A stretch of 64,000 nt of DNA. It comes from Bacteroides intestinalis (GTDB lineage: Bacteria > Bacteroidota > Bacteroidia > Bacteroidales > Bacteroidaceae). Positions 36,751 to 45,159 of the stretch are shown piece after piece. The stretch is from the NCBI RefSeq assembly GCF_902364365.1, contig NZ_CABJDN010000002.1:434155-498154 (forward strand). Reading direction: 5' to 3'. The first letter of the stretch is position 1. The number at the start of each line of letters is the position of its first letter. The position numbers and the translations under genes were made by a program. The notes under the pieces were generated by a model. It was not told where the DNA came from. It saw nothing but the letters and a program-made list of their open reading frames with translations, and did no database searches.

Positions 36751-37479
36751 ATGAAGCATGATATCCGCCGGATAGCTCTGGCAGCGGTTATACCGTTATT
36801 CCTAATTTTTATCCTTTACTTGCTAAAGTTCCTTGAAGTCGGTATGGACTGGGATTTCAGGAGGTTAGGTGTATATCCTATGGAGCAAAGAGGAGTATTT
36901 GGTATCTTCGCACATCCGCTTGTACATGGCAGTTGGAAGCATTTACTGGCAAATACATTACCGCTACTCTTCCTGATGTGGTGCTTGTTCTACTTTTACC
37001 GGCACATTGCCTCTTATATATTCTTTGCCATCTGGATAGGATGCGGTGCACTCACCTTTCTTATAGGTAAACCAGGATGGCACATCGGAGCCAGTGGAAT
37101 CATCTACGGCCTTGCATTCTTTCTATTTTTCAGCGGCATCCTTCGAAAGCACGTTCCGCTGATTGCTATCTCCTTATTAGTTACCTTTCTTTATGGTGGA
37201 CTTATCTGGAATATGTTCCCATTCTTTGCAAAAGAAACCACTTCCTGGGAAGGACACCTCAGTGGAGCCATAGCCGGCACAATATGTGCCATTGCATTTA
37301 TGGAATATGGACCTCAACGACCAGACCCGTTTGCAGACGAAGATGATGAAGAAAAAATATCTGATGAAGAGTCCGGGAAAGAATCTGGGGAAGAGGAGCA
37401 GGTTAATGAAAAGAAGGCAGACTGCCACCCAATAGAAGAGGCAGACTGCCATAAGGTAGAAGAAGAGTCGGCATCATAA
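36751..37479 (+). CDS. Rhomboid-family intramembrane serine protease
   Basis: A 242-residue protein with about six transmembrane helices. The catalytic serine is in HIGASGIIYG (about residue 116) and the catalytic histidine in WEGHLSGAIAG (about 167). HPLVHGSWKHLLANTLPLLF is the conserved amphipathic/loop-1 region. The last 50 or so residues are a soluble acidic tail with a near-duplicated segment (ADCHPIEE / ADCHKVEE). Substrates are unknown. The gene converges on the lysO genes and its last bases overlap the lysO C-terminal gene. Confidence 0.93.
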   Translation: MKHDIRRIALAAVIPLFLIFILYLLKFLEVGMDWDFRRLGVYPMEQRGVFGIFAHPLVHGSWKHLLANTLPLLFLMWCLFYFYRHIASYIFFAIWIGCGALTFLIGKPGWHIGASGIIYGLAFFLFFSGILRKHVPLIAISLLVTFLYGGLIWNMFPFFAKETTSWEGHLSGAIAGTICAIAFMEYGPQRPDPFADEDDEEKISDEESGKESGEEEQVNEKKADCHPIEEADCHKVEEESAS

Positions 37480-38100
37480 TCTACAAAATAAGGAAACAAA
37501 GAACGGTACGCTCATATCAATAAGTAAACCATGAAAAATGGCAATAGGTACCATTTCTTTCCCTGAATAACGGGTAATTACAGGCAATATCACATCCATT
37601 GAATTAACCCCGGCAGCTGATATGGGAGCTAACCGACCGAAGTATCGCACCAACAACGGTGCCCCCAACAAGGCCATCATTTCTCTGAATATATTTGCCA
37701 ACAGAGCTATTGTACCCAGTTCTGTAGCTAACTGAATCCCTATCGATGCTTCTTTAAACTGTGTAATCAGTACAGACGATAAAGAATAGTAGGCAAAACC
37801 ACTTCCCACCGCCATACAGTCGAATATACTCCAACGACTGAGCAACAGACTGGCTATTGCTGAAAACAGCAGGGTTCCACTGATAGTAGCCAGCGGAATC
37901 AGTAAAAACTTCAGGCGAAGCTGAGAAATCATGCTCTTCAATTCTTTATTAGAGCCGATACTGATACCAATCTGAAACATTAGCGCATACAGTATATATA
38001 TAGACAGATTACCCGTCTTCAAATCTAATGGGAAATATCCCAAAGCTCCTAAAAGACATCCGCCCACAAAAATTCCCAATACAATCAAGCTATCTTTCAT
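37474..38100 (-). CDS. LysO-family lysine exporter, C-terminal part
   Basis: A 208-residue membrane protein with about seven helices: MKDSLIVLGIFVGGCLLGALGYFP, FQIGISIGSNKELKSM, then AVGSGFAYYSLSSVLITQF and VNSMDVILPVITRYSG. It matches the C-terminal two thirds of E. coli LysO/YbjE (about 299 residues). The N-terminal third is the preceding gene, overlapping by four bases (ATGA). Together the two chains should form the inner-membrane lysine exporter. Confidence 0.85.
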   Translation of the reverse strand: MKDSLIVLGIFVGGCLLGALGYFPLDLKTGNLSIYILYALMFQIGISIGSNKELKSMISQLRLKFLLIPLATISGTLLFSAIASLLLSRWSIFDCMAVGSGFAYYSLSSVLITQFKEASIGIQLATELGTIALLANIFREMMALLGAPLLVRYFGRLAPISAAGVNSMDVILPVITRYSGKEMVPIAIFHGLLIDMSVPFFVSLFCRL

Positions 38101-38378
38101 ATCTTTTTCTTTTTAGAAGTGAAAAACAATCTTAATACAATCCACGAAGCCAAAATACTCCCTACGGTAGCCGATAAGGCCAATAACGCTGCTTGCCATC
38201 CGAAAGAAAAAAGATTATCCACAATCAGCCGGTTGGAACCAATAGTAACTCCCAGAACAAACAGCAACAAAAATACCGTATAAGATATAGAAACTTCCAC
38301 TTTGCGTAAAAACGAAATACGACGCAAACCATAACCTATGATAATGCCCAAGATCATCAGGCCAAGTATTTTAAACAT
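38097..38378 (-). CDS. LysO-family lysine exporter, N-terminal part
   Basis: A 93-residue membrane protein with about three helices (MFKILGLMILGIIIGYGLRR, YTVFLLLFVLGVTIGSNRLI). It corresponds to the N-terminal part of LysO/DUF340. Its stop overlaps the start of the C-terminal gene by four bases, suggesting translational coupling. It is preceded by a roughly 235-base leader from a promoter box at 38622-38629. Confidence 0.83.
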   Translation of the reverse strand: MFKILGLMILGIIIGYGLRRISFLRKVEVSISYTVFLLLFVLGVTIGSNRLIVDNLFSFGWQAALLALSATVGSILASWIVLRLFFTSKKKKI

Positions 38379-38496
38379 AACAAATCCAGTTTAGATTAAT
38401 GCAACAAAAAACACAATTACTAAAGAATTAGTAACAGACAAATAGAATGCCGGCAACAAACGTCATCCAGCTAAAGAAAAAAAGTGATAAGAGTAT

Positions 38497-38601
38497 TTAG
38501 ATAAATCCACTGAACCAATGTACATGCACGACGCTACAGCAGCAGATATGTTCGTTCTGCAGCAATCGCTTTAAAGGATTATATGTACATAAAATTTTCA
38601 T
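38497..38601 (-). CDS. Possible 34-codon leader peptide upstream of lysO
   Basis: An ATG at 38601 opens a 34-residue frame (MKILCTYNPLKRLLQNEHIC then CCSVV) with three consecutive Cys codons, ending at 38497. It starts about 14 bases after the predicted transcription start. There is no homology evidence and no strong ribosome binding site. It is the only frame-like feature seen in the 332-base gap 38379-38710, and no lysine-riboswitch core was recognised there. Confidence 0.25.
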   Translation of the reverse strand: MKILCTYNPLKRLLQNEHICCCSVVHVHWFSGFI

Positions 38602-38621
38602 TATCGTTCAGAATTTGAGTA

Positions 38622-38629
38622 CAAAGGTA
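38622..38629 (-). promoter_or_regulatory. -7 box upstream of lysO genes
   Basis: TACCTTTG on the minus strand matches TAnnTTTG. The implied leader to the lysO N-terminal gene is about 235 bases, unusually long. Confidence 0.55.
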
Positions 38630-38710
38630 GGACTTTTATGTATATTTTCCAAATATGTATTCAATAAAGCAACGAATTTGATCTGTATCAAGTCAAGAAA
38701 ACTATTTTTA

Positions 38711-39310
38711 TCAGGTTTTATGCAATGCCTCTACCAGCAAAGTAATATTCGCCATAAACAACCTTACCGAGATAGCCAATAGAATGATACCGAAAAACTT
38801 ACGGATAATGTAAATGCCGCCTTTACCCAAGAAGCGTTCTACACGCCCGGTCATGCTAACGACAAAATACACCCATATCATATTCAACACCAAAGCAACG
38901 ATAATATTAACACTGGCGTATTCCGCACGAAGAGAAAGTAATGTAGTGAAAGCACCTGCACCTGCCAGCAACGGGAAAACCAGCGGCACTAAAGTAGCCT
39001 CCTTAATCGGCCCCTGATTCTTGAATATCTCTATATCCAGAATCATCTCCAGAGACATCAGGAAAATAACGAATGCCCCCGCAACGGCAAACGATTCAAT
39101 ATCCACATGAAATAACTTTAACATCATATCTCCTGCATAGAAGAAGCCTATCAATAACGCAAAAGATATCAACGTGGCCTTCAATGCGTTCACCTCTTTA
39201 CCTTTTTCCTTCAAATTGATAATGATAGGAATAGAACCAATAATATCGATAACTGCGAATAGTACGATAAATGCACTAATCATTTGTTGTAAGTTAAATG
39301 CTGCAAACAT
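38711..39310 (-). CDS. MarC-family integral membrane protein
   Basis: The ATG at 39310 is chosen because a clear AGGAGGGA ribosome binding site lies just upstream; an in-frame extension to 39385 would run through the promoter box. This gives 199 residues with six predicted helices and the family stretches AVIDIIGSIPIIINL, VPLVFPLLAGAGAFTTLLSL and RLFMANITLLVEAL. The function of MarC proteins is not established, and an early link to multidrug resistance in E. coli was not confirmed. It is monocistronic and divergent from the Crp/Fnr regulator gene. Confidence 0.93.
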   Translation of the reverse strand: MFAAFNLQQMISAFIVLFAVIDIIGSIPIIINLKEKGKEVNALKATLISFALLIGFFYAGDMMLKLFHVDIESFAVAGAFVIFLMSLEMILDIEIFKNQGPIKEATLVPLVFPLLAGAGAFTTLLSLRAEYASVNIIVALVLNMIWVYFVVSMTGRVERFLGKGGIYIIRKFFGIILLAISVRLFMANITLLVEALHKT

Positions 39311-39328
39311 GTGTCCCTCCTTTTTTTG

Positions 39329-39336
39329 CAAAGATA
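39329..39336 (-). promoter_or_regulatory. -7 box of the marC-family gene
   Basis: TATCTTTG on the minus strand, 18 bases before the ATG, with an AGGAGG ribosome binding site between. It supports the short start at 39310. Confidence 0.7.
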
Positions 39337-39450
39337 ATCGATTTTTATGCATTCCACAAGATTTAATTACCTGAATGAATAGCACGTTTAAGAAATAATA
39401 AAAAAAACAAAAAGAGAGGCAAAGTGTTTACGGTAAATAGCTATTATGCC

Positions 39451-39458
39451 TACATTTG
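39451..39458 (+). promoter_or_regulatory. -7 box of the Crp/Fnr-family gene
   Basis: TACATTTG matches TAnnTTTG and lies downstream of the ATG at 39446. It therefore favours the later start at 39485. Confidence 0.5.
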
Positions 39459-39484
39459 TTTTCAAACAAGAAGTTGATAAAGAT

Positions 39485-40150
39485 ATGGAAACGATGTATG
39501 ACACCCTGCTCCAATTGCCACTATTTCAAGGACTCGCCCATGAGGACTTCACCAGTATATTGGGAAAAGTAAAATTACATTTCACCAAGCATAAGGCGGG
39601 CGAAATTTTAGTTAAAAAAGGTACAGCATGTGTACAGTTGGTATTTATCTTAAACGGGGAAATCGCTTCATCTACCTCATCTACAGATAATTCTTACACC
39701 TTTACAGAGTTCTTTCAGGCTCCTTACCTGATCGAGCCACAATCCTTGTTCGGTATGAATACATCTTATGTATCTACTCATGTAGCCCATACAGAAGTAC
39801 ATACCGTAACTATTAGTAAAGCATTTGTGATGAACGATTTGTTCAGATACGAAATCTTCCGACTCAACTATATGAATATTATCAGTAACCGGGCACAAAC
39901 CTGCTACAATCGTTTGTGGACGGAAGTTCCGGAAAGGCTTGAAGCTCGTATTACCGATTTTATACTCTCACACATTGAACGTCCCTCGGGAGAAAAGATA
40001 CTGAAAATAAAGATGGAGGAACTTGCCAATGCTATTAATGACACACGCCTGAGTGTATCAAAAGCATTGAATGGCATGCAGGAAAATGGTTTACTGGAGC
40101 TACACCGAGGCGAAATAGTGATTCCGGACTTAGAAAGATTGATCCCCTAA
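39485..40150 (+). CDS. Crp/Fnr-family transcriptional regulator
   Basis: Starting at [14 protein letters not shown] the protein has 221 residues. An upstream ATG at 39446 is in frame but lies before a promoter box. The N-terminal cyclic-nucleotide-binding-like beta-roll spans about 15-120 ([24 protein letters not shown]). The C-terminal winged helix spans about 150-221 ([29 protein letters not shown]). The cysteine set used by FNR for an iron-sulfur cluster is not seen. Its targets are unknown. The gene ends just before a large palindrome. Confidence 0.9.
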   Translation: METMYDTLLQLPLFQGLAHEDFTSILGKVKLHFTKHKAGEILVKKGTACVQLVFILNGEIASSTSSTDNSYTFTEFFQAPYLIEPQSLFGMNTSYVSTHVAHTEVHTVTISKAFVMNDLFRYEIFRLNYMNIISNRAQTCYNRLWTEVPERLEARITDFILSHIERPSGEKILKIKMEELANAINDTRLSVSKALNGMQENGLLELHRGEIVIPDLERLIP

Positions 40151-40177
40151 AAGCCTTTTTTATAAGTATCATAACAT

Positions 40178-40250
40178 AGATTACGCGAATAATACAGATA
40201 TTTTCTTTGAATTCTTAAAGAAATCAGTTCTGTATCATTCGCGTAATTCT
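40178..40250. terminator. Large palindrome / bidirectional terminator candidate
   Basis: AGATTACGCGAATAATACAGA pairs with TCTGTATCATTCGCGTAATTCT over about 20 bp (one mismatch, one bulge), and an inner TTTCTTT / AAAGAAA extends the structure. It lies between convergent genes. Flanking T-runs are short, so a repeat function is an alternative. Confidence 0.6.
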
Positions 40251-40266
40251 TATTCTAAAGCCTTCT

Positions 40267-41544
40267 TTAGTTACCGTCCGGCTTTTCCACTTCCGTAAAC
40301 GGAATGTTATTCCATTTAAAAGAGTCGCGATTATCCGGCTGTGACGGGTTATATCCCTGGTAATCTGCTCTCAGGAACTTCACAACAGGCAATCCGGCTT
40401 TCTTCATACCTTCAATTACACATTTAGCAATCTGATAGGCTCCATACGGATTAAAATGGGTATTATCCGCCAATGGTTTATCTTGTCCGGGATAAGAATT
40501 TGCCGGATAATGAACAAAAGCGTGTTTGGACTCCTCTACTCCCATAGCCTCATACAACACACGTGTCATATCATGCAGGTCTATTAAAGGTATATTTTCC
40601 TTTTCTGCCAACCAGCGTACTGCATCGGGAAAGTCGAGATGGGTATCCTTTATCTTTCCGTTTTCATCAAAACTACGTCTTTGAGTAGGAGTTACCAATA
40701 CAGGCTGGGCACCACGTGCACGGGCTTCATCTACAAAAGTTTTCAGGCTTGTCATAAAAGAGTAAAAAGCACCCTTACCAGGACCTTTCTGCTTTTGGTC
40801 GTTGTGACCGAACTCCATAAAGATATAATCGCCCGGTTTCATTTGCGTCAGAGCTTTCTTTAAGCGACCGGCACCAATGAAAGTATTGGCAGATTCGCCA
40901 GATTCAGCATAATTTGCAAAGCAAATGCTATCTGTAAAAAAGCGAGGTACCATCTGTCCCCAACTGGCCCAGGGTTCATTGTCCTGATCGACTACAGTAG
41001 AGTTACCACATAAAAAGATCGTAGGAACATTTTCCACACGCTCAATAATCAATTCTGCTAACTGGGGAGCATCTCCGTTGAATTCTAAAGTCAGCTTATC
41101 GTCCCAGTTCAGTTTGCTACGTTCACGCGGCTTGATGCGTACGTCTTCTTTGTCGGAGATATGTATATCACGCTTATTTATAGTGAAGGAACAGGGCAGT
41201 AATTCCCCCTTTTTCGTTTTCACGTTCTCATAGAAGAGACGGCGTGATTCTCCACGAAGTGTTGTTTCTCCTGCATTGCGTTTGCTGCCTACAATAGCCG
41301 TAACATGATAATTCCCATCCGGTACGGCTATAGAAAAGAAGAAAGGAGCCTTACTCTTTCCTTCAGGAGAAGGACACAAGTCATATCCATAGCCTTTTGT
41401 CTGATCATACCGGTCGGCAGATGTAATCTTAATATATCCGTCCTTCACTTTTTTACCAGAAGTAAAGTCGAACTTATAACTTTGCGCTCCCGCACCGGAA
41501 GCAAACAATAATTCTAAAATTAACAATGTAAAAATCTGTCTCAT
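40267..41544 (-). CDS. CE12-type rhamnogalacturonan acetylesterase
   Basis: A 425-residue secreted protein (signal ending GAGA-QS). Residues about 20-165 form an N-terminal beta-sandwich. Residues about 175-400 form an SGNH esterase domain: block I FLCGNSTVVDQ with the nucleophile Ser (GNS instead of the common GDS), block III FMEFGHNDQ, and block V DNTHFNPYG with the Asp/His pair. CE12 enzymes remove acetyl groups from rhamnogalacturonan so lyases and hydrolases can act. It is downstream of GH105 and GH28 genes on the same strand. Confidence 0.88.
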   Translation of the reverse strand: MRQIFTLLILELLFASGAGAQSYKFDFTSGKKVKDGYIKITSADRYDQTKGYGYDLCPSPEGKSKAPFFFSIAVPDGNYHVTAIVGSKRNAGETTLRGESRRLFYENVKTKKGELLPCSFTINKRDIHISDKEDVRIKPRERSKLNWDDKLTLEFNGDAPQLAELIIERVENVPTIFLCGNSTVVDQDNEPWASWGQMVPRFFTDSICFANYAESGESANTFIGAGRLKKALTQMKPGDYIFMEFGHNDQKQKGPGKGAFYSFMTSLKTFVDEARARGAQPVLVTPTQRRSFDENGKIKDTHLDFPDAVRWLAEKENIPLIDLHDMTRVLYEAMGVEESKHAFVHYPANSYPGQDKPLADNTHFNPYGAYQIAKCVIEGMKKAGLPVVKFLRADYQGYNPSQPDNRDSFKWNNIPFTEVEKPDGN

Positions 41545-41677
41545 ATCTCTTTCATTTTATGTTAGTTACTTAATTTATTATGCAAAGAAAAAGAAAAGGA
41601 ACGACTTCACAGCCCCTCCTTCCCCCCTAATTGACTTTTTAATCAATTATACTATAATCTATGAAATCTGTTACTAA

Positions 41678-42823
41678 TTAATTTAATTTATATACTTCGG
41701 TTCCTGCCAACAGGAAGCAGCCGATACCATAATCCTCAAAATCAGGTATTTTATCATAAGTCACCGGCTGACCGTCTTTAGGTTCCTTTCCTGTTCCCTG
41801 TACATAGCCCAAACAACCGTTTGGATGAACAGCATCCTGTACCATTGCATTCCAGGCTTTCAACAATACAGGGAGGTATTCTTTCTTATCCAACAACCCA
41901 TTGCGCACCCCCCAAGCCATTCCATAAACAAATAAAGCCGTACCACTCGTTTCTTTACCGCCAAAGTTTGTTTCATCATGCAAGCTCGCATTCCAGAAAC
42001 CATCTTTACGCTGACATTTCTTGATTGCCTTACTCATAGTCAGGAAATCATTGATGTAATCTGCACGATGTAGCTCATTTGCCGGTAATTCTTCCAACAC
42101 CCGCACCAAGGCGGCATACGCCCAGCCATTGCCACGGCTCCAATAGCAATCTTCCCCATTCGGTTCTTTATAGGGCGGAACAAAGTCATGATCTCTCCAC
42201 CACAGTCCGTCTTTAGGGTTGAACAGGCCATTCTTGGCATACTCATTACGGGTATAGCTATACATCTCCCACATCTTATCAGTATATTTCTGCTCTCCTG
42301 TCAATTTTCCCAATTTAGCATAAACAGGCATTGCCATTTGTATGGCATCTACCCACCACCAATCGTTCACCTGCGGAGTATTAACCACCATATCGATATT
42401 AATCTTGATATTCTTAATCATCTCCGGATTGGGGCAAATATTATACAAATCGATATAAACCTGTCCGCAACACTGGTCATCGGCATTACGGGTAATATTT
42501 CCGTTGCGCATTCCCCATTTATGATAATCAGCCCACTGATAAGCATAATTATAATAATCTTCCCGTGGAAAAATGGAATGTAGCGCCATCAATCCCTCAT
42601 AATATACTCCCCGCGTCCAGATATTGCTGGGACGAATAATACCATTATAAGACGGCGTACGATAATCTGCATACTTCTTCATGAAGTAATCATTCACTTT
42701 TACCAAAGTTTTAAGTGTCTCTTTCCTGTCGGGTAATCCTTGTGCACTGACACTCCCGCAAATGAGACTCATAAAGAGGAAAACTCCTATCAATTTCTTT
42801 TTCATGATGTGGTTATTACTCAT
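41678..42823 (-). CDS. GH105 unsaturated rhamnogalacturonyl hydrolase
   Basis: A 381-residue protein with a signal peptide (SVSA-QGLPD) and an (alpha/alpha)6 barrel. The catalytic Asp is in DWWWVDAIQMAMPVYAKLG (about 155), and YWSRGNGWAYAALVRVLEELP is the conserved sugar-binding stretch. GH105 removes the unsaturated uronic acid left by pectin lyases, in the periplasm. It lies about 40 bases after the GH28 gene, and about 130 bases separate it from the esterase gene. Confidence 0.93.
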   Translation of the reverse strand: MSNNHIMKKKLIGVFLFMSLICGSVSAQGLPDRKETLKTLVKVNDYFMKKYADYRTPSYNGIIRPSNIWTRGVYYEGLMALHSIFPREDYYNYAYQWADYHKWGMRNGNITRNADDQCCGQVYIDLYNICPNPEMIKNIKINIDMVVNTPQVNDWWWVDAIQMAMPVYAKLGKLTGEQKYTDKMWEMYSYTRNEYAKNGLFNPKDGLWWRDHDFVPPYKEPNGEDCYWSRGNGWAYAALVRVLEELPANELHRADYINDFLTMSKAIKKCQRKDGFWNASLHDETNFGGKETSGTALFVYGMAWGVRNGLLDKKEYLPVLLKAWNAMVQDAVHPNGCLGYVQGTGKEPKDGQPVTYDKIPDFEDYGIGCFLLAGTEVYKLN

Positions 42824-42862
42824 TAATACTGTTCTATATCTTAATCTACCTATTGTTTCACA

Positions 42863-44284
42863 CTAATTATTGTACCCTTCACCATCCACGGTTATATTCC
42901 GGTATACCACTCTTTCGGCATCATCCGTCACAAACAAAGGACGTCCATCCGGCTGTTTATAATGGAAATGTACATTATCCAGCGTCACTCCCTGTGCATG
43001 ACGGATATAAAAACCTTTTGCCGGAATAGTACCAAACATCCATGGCTCCGGATAAGTCTTTTCATTCTCAGGCGGAATACGCTTGCCATCTTCTGCCGTA
43101 TAGCCTCCCTGATGATAAATATGGATATTGCTGAAAGTTACATCCTCGATCCATGCTTCCGGCACCCCACTGATAATGGAAGAGTAACGTGAATCGGCAT
43201 TGAATACATTGACATTACTGATAAGAATTCGTCTCATTGAACCTACCGGAGTTCCTTCGGGGCTACGCATACGTTTGCCAAGGCGCAAGAAGAAAGGGGC
43301 ATTCACAATATCCCGCATTGTGATATTGCTGATGACAATGTCTTCCAACTGACCGCCATCCACCGTTTCAAGTGCAAGACCACGGCAACGCTCAAAGATA
43401 CAGTTTGTAATAACAATATTTTTAAAGCCGCCACTGGATTCAGTGCCCAACTTTATACGTCCCGTTACATAGCCGTGATCGGGCGCCTGCGGTTCATCGC
43501 GCTGCCATGTGGCATCCAGCATCGTTCCACGGTCGTAACCGGTAACATAGCAATCGGAAATCGTCACATTCTCCGTGTCCCTGAAACTTCCGAGAGCATA
43601 GGATGCCTTCAATACAATCGCATCATCCCACGGACTGTTGACACTACATCCCATTATACGGACATTCTTACAGCAATCTATATCGAATCCGTCACGGTTG
43701 GTATCCACTTTCAGGTTGATGATACTCAGATTATCCACTCCGGTAGCCAACAAGGCAAAATGCCCGCAACGCAACATGGAGAAATCTTTCAGTGTGATAT
43801 TTTTGCAAAGCTTCAGGCTGATAGCCTTATTTCCCACTCCCGGCAAACGACTTTCTTCACGAGTCAGTCCACGACCATAGATCAGTCCGGGACCGCTAAT
43901 AGTCACATCTTCTATGCCGATTCCCCAGATCAGGGAGTTTTTCCAATGGCTATGACCAAAGTCCTGATAGCGGTTATGTTCGTTCGGCTCAGCCTCATCA
44001 TATCCACCCTCCGGAGTAGGCGATGCCGCAATGATGCGTGCACCCTGTTCCAGATAAAGATGAACATGGCTGGCAAGCCGTATGGAATAGCAGGCATATT
44101 CTCCGGCAGGGATATATACGGTTCCACCACCTTCACCGGCAACCGCAGAGATGGCACGATTAATGGCGGGCGAATCAATGGTCACCCCGTCGGCACTGGC
44201 TCCATAATCTTTCACATTATGGATGGATGCCTGCATCAGTAACACCCAGCAACAAACCGATATGAATACAACCAAACGTTTCAT
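42863..44284 (-). CDS. GH28 polygalacturonase / rhamnogalacturonan hydrolase
   Basis: A 473-residue secreted right-handed beta-helix enzyme: signal ending MQASI-HNV, VKDYGASADG near the start, catalytic region NRDGFDIDCCKN and PWDDAIVLK with the Asp pair, and GRIKLGTESSGG. It cleaves galacturonic-acid linkages in pectin. The start overlaps the stop of the DUF4450-like gene by four bases (ATGA), indicating translational coupling. It is part of the rhamnogalacturonan cassette. Confidence 0.94.
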   Translation of the reverse strand: MKRLVVFISVCCWVLLMQASIHNVKDYGASADGVTIDSPAINRAISAVAGEGGGTVYIPAGEYACYSIRLASHVHLYLEQGARIIAASPTPEGGYDEAEPNEHNRYQDFGHSHWKNSLIWGIGIEDVTISGPGLIYGRGLTREESRLPGVGNKAISLKLCKNITLKDFSMLRCGHFALLATGVDNLSIINLKVDTNRDGFDIDCCKNVRIMGCSVNSPWDDAIVLKASYALGSFRDTENVTISDCYVTGYDRGTMLDATWQRDEPQAPDHGYVTGRIKLGTESSGGFKNIVITNCIFERCRGLALETVDGGQLEDIVISNITMRDIVNAPFFLRLGKRMRSPEGTPVGSMRRILISNVNVFNADSRYSSIISGVPEAWIEDVTFSNIHIYHQGGYTAEDGKRIPPENEKTYPEPWMFGTIPAKGFYIRHAQGVTLDNVHFHYKQPDGRPLFVTDDAERVVYRNITVDGEGYNN

Positions 44285-44961
44285 CTCTTATTTTCTTTTA
44301 GAAATAATTCCGATAACATAAAGTAATTATAATCCGCCTTGGCATTCTGCTTATAGAAACAGAAGTAACAATTCTCTTGCGCAGTCCAAGAGTAGAAGCC
44401 GGAAAGTACAGGAGCATCTGTTTTCTTTCCCGAATGATACAATTCAAGTGGAGTTTTCTGCTGACGGGCATCCGACAAGCGAAGTTCAGAACCAATAGGC
44501 ACGATTCCCGAAGCAACCCGCAAACCCATGCTTTCGCCATAATATACAGTGACAGCATTCTCTTCATCACTGAATACATTGTCCCGGCAAGCCCCGGGAG
44601 AGATTATATTTCCTTCTTTCGAAAGAGTTTCATCTTCATTGCAGGCTCCGAAAGCCCAACACAAAGATATATTTTGGGGTAAACGGGAGCCGGAAACCTC
44701 CATTACAAAACCCTTCGTATCTGCCAAAGGACATATTACCAACCTAACTTCACCCTTTTCTAACAATGCATCCTTTATGATATATATCCGGTCTCCCGTT
44801 TTCTTCAAATTACATTCATCCAACCAACGGCTTTCATCACCTGCTACTATTCCGAGCCGGAAAGTACCCGCCCCTTTAGACAAACGAAAAGGAAGCACCT
44901 GTGCTTTCACTTCCACCAGCACAAGAACTAACAATAATAATATCGTGATGCTTCTCTTCAT
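44281..44961 (-). CDS. DUF4450-like short secreted protein
   Basis: A 226-residue protein with a cleavable signal (VEVKA-QVLP). The body resembles the DUF4450 domain (FRLGIVAGDESRWLDE, ICPLADTKGFVMEVSG, LCWAFGACNEDE) as remembered. In the forms I recall, this domain is the N-terminal part of a much longer glycosidase-like protein, while here it stands alone. It may be a carbohydrate-binding or degraded remnant domain. It is the first gene of the minus-strand pectin unit and is coupled to GH28 by a four-base overlap. Confidence 0.65.
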   Translation of the reverse strand: MKRSITILLLLVLVLVEVKAQVLPFRLSKGAGTFRLGIVAGDESRWLDECNLKKTGDRIYIIKDALLEKGEVRLVICPLADTKGFVMEVSGSRLPQNISLCWAFGACNEDETLSKEGNIISPGACRDNVFSDEENAVTVYYGESMGLRVASGIVPIGSELRLSDARQQKTPLELYHSGKKTDAPVLSGFYSWTAQENCYFCFYKQNAKADYNYFMLSELFLKENKR

Positions 44962-45058
44962 AGTATCCAGTATTCCGTTAATTAATTCATGCTGCGAAAA
45001 TAGGCCATTTCACAGTTTCAATAAATGGAAACATGTACATTTACATGGAAATTCATCT

Positions 45059-45109
45059 AAAAGAGTCCTATATTGCAGGAAATTGCACTATTTTCCATAG
45101 GCTCTTTTT
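45059..45109. promoter_or_regulatory. Inverted repeat between divergent pectin genes
   Basis: AAAAGAGTCCTAT (45059-45071) and ATAGGCTCTTTT (45097-45108) pair with one bulged base. A smaller CATGT / ACATG repeat lies at 45032-45047. They sit just upstream of the GH42 -7 box and in the leader region of the opposite gene, so an operator or an attenuating hairpin are both possible. Confidence 0.45.
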
Positions 45110-45120
45110 CCTGAGTCACT

Positions 45121-45128
45121 TACCTTTG
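45121..45128 (+). promoter_or_regulatory. -7 box of the GH42 gene
   Basis: TACCTTTG matches TAnnTTTG and ends 31 bases before the ATG at 45160. No good -33 TTTG is seen, consistent with an activator-dependent promoter. Confidence 0.6.
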
Positions 45129-45159
45129 CGTACATATAAATCCAACAAGAAAAACATCC

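Noticed and set aside
38379..38620. Lysine riboswitch upstream of the lysine exporter
   Set aside because: The long leader invited it, but the conserved L-box core elements could not be found.
39311..39385. Longer N-terminus for the MarC protein
   Set aside because: The extension spans a promoter box and the AGGAGG ribosome binding site of the ATG at 39310.
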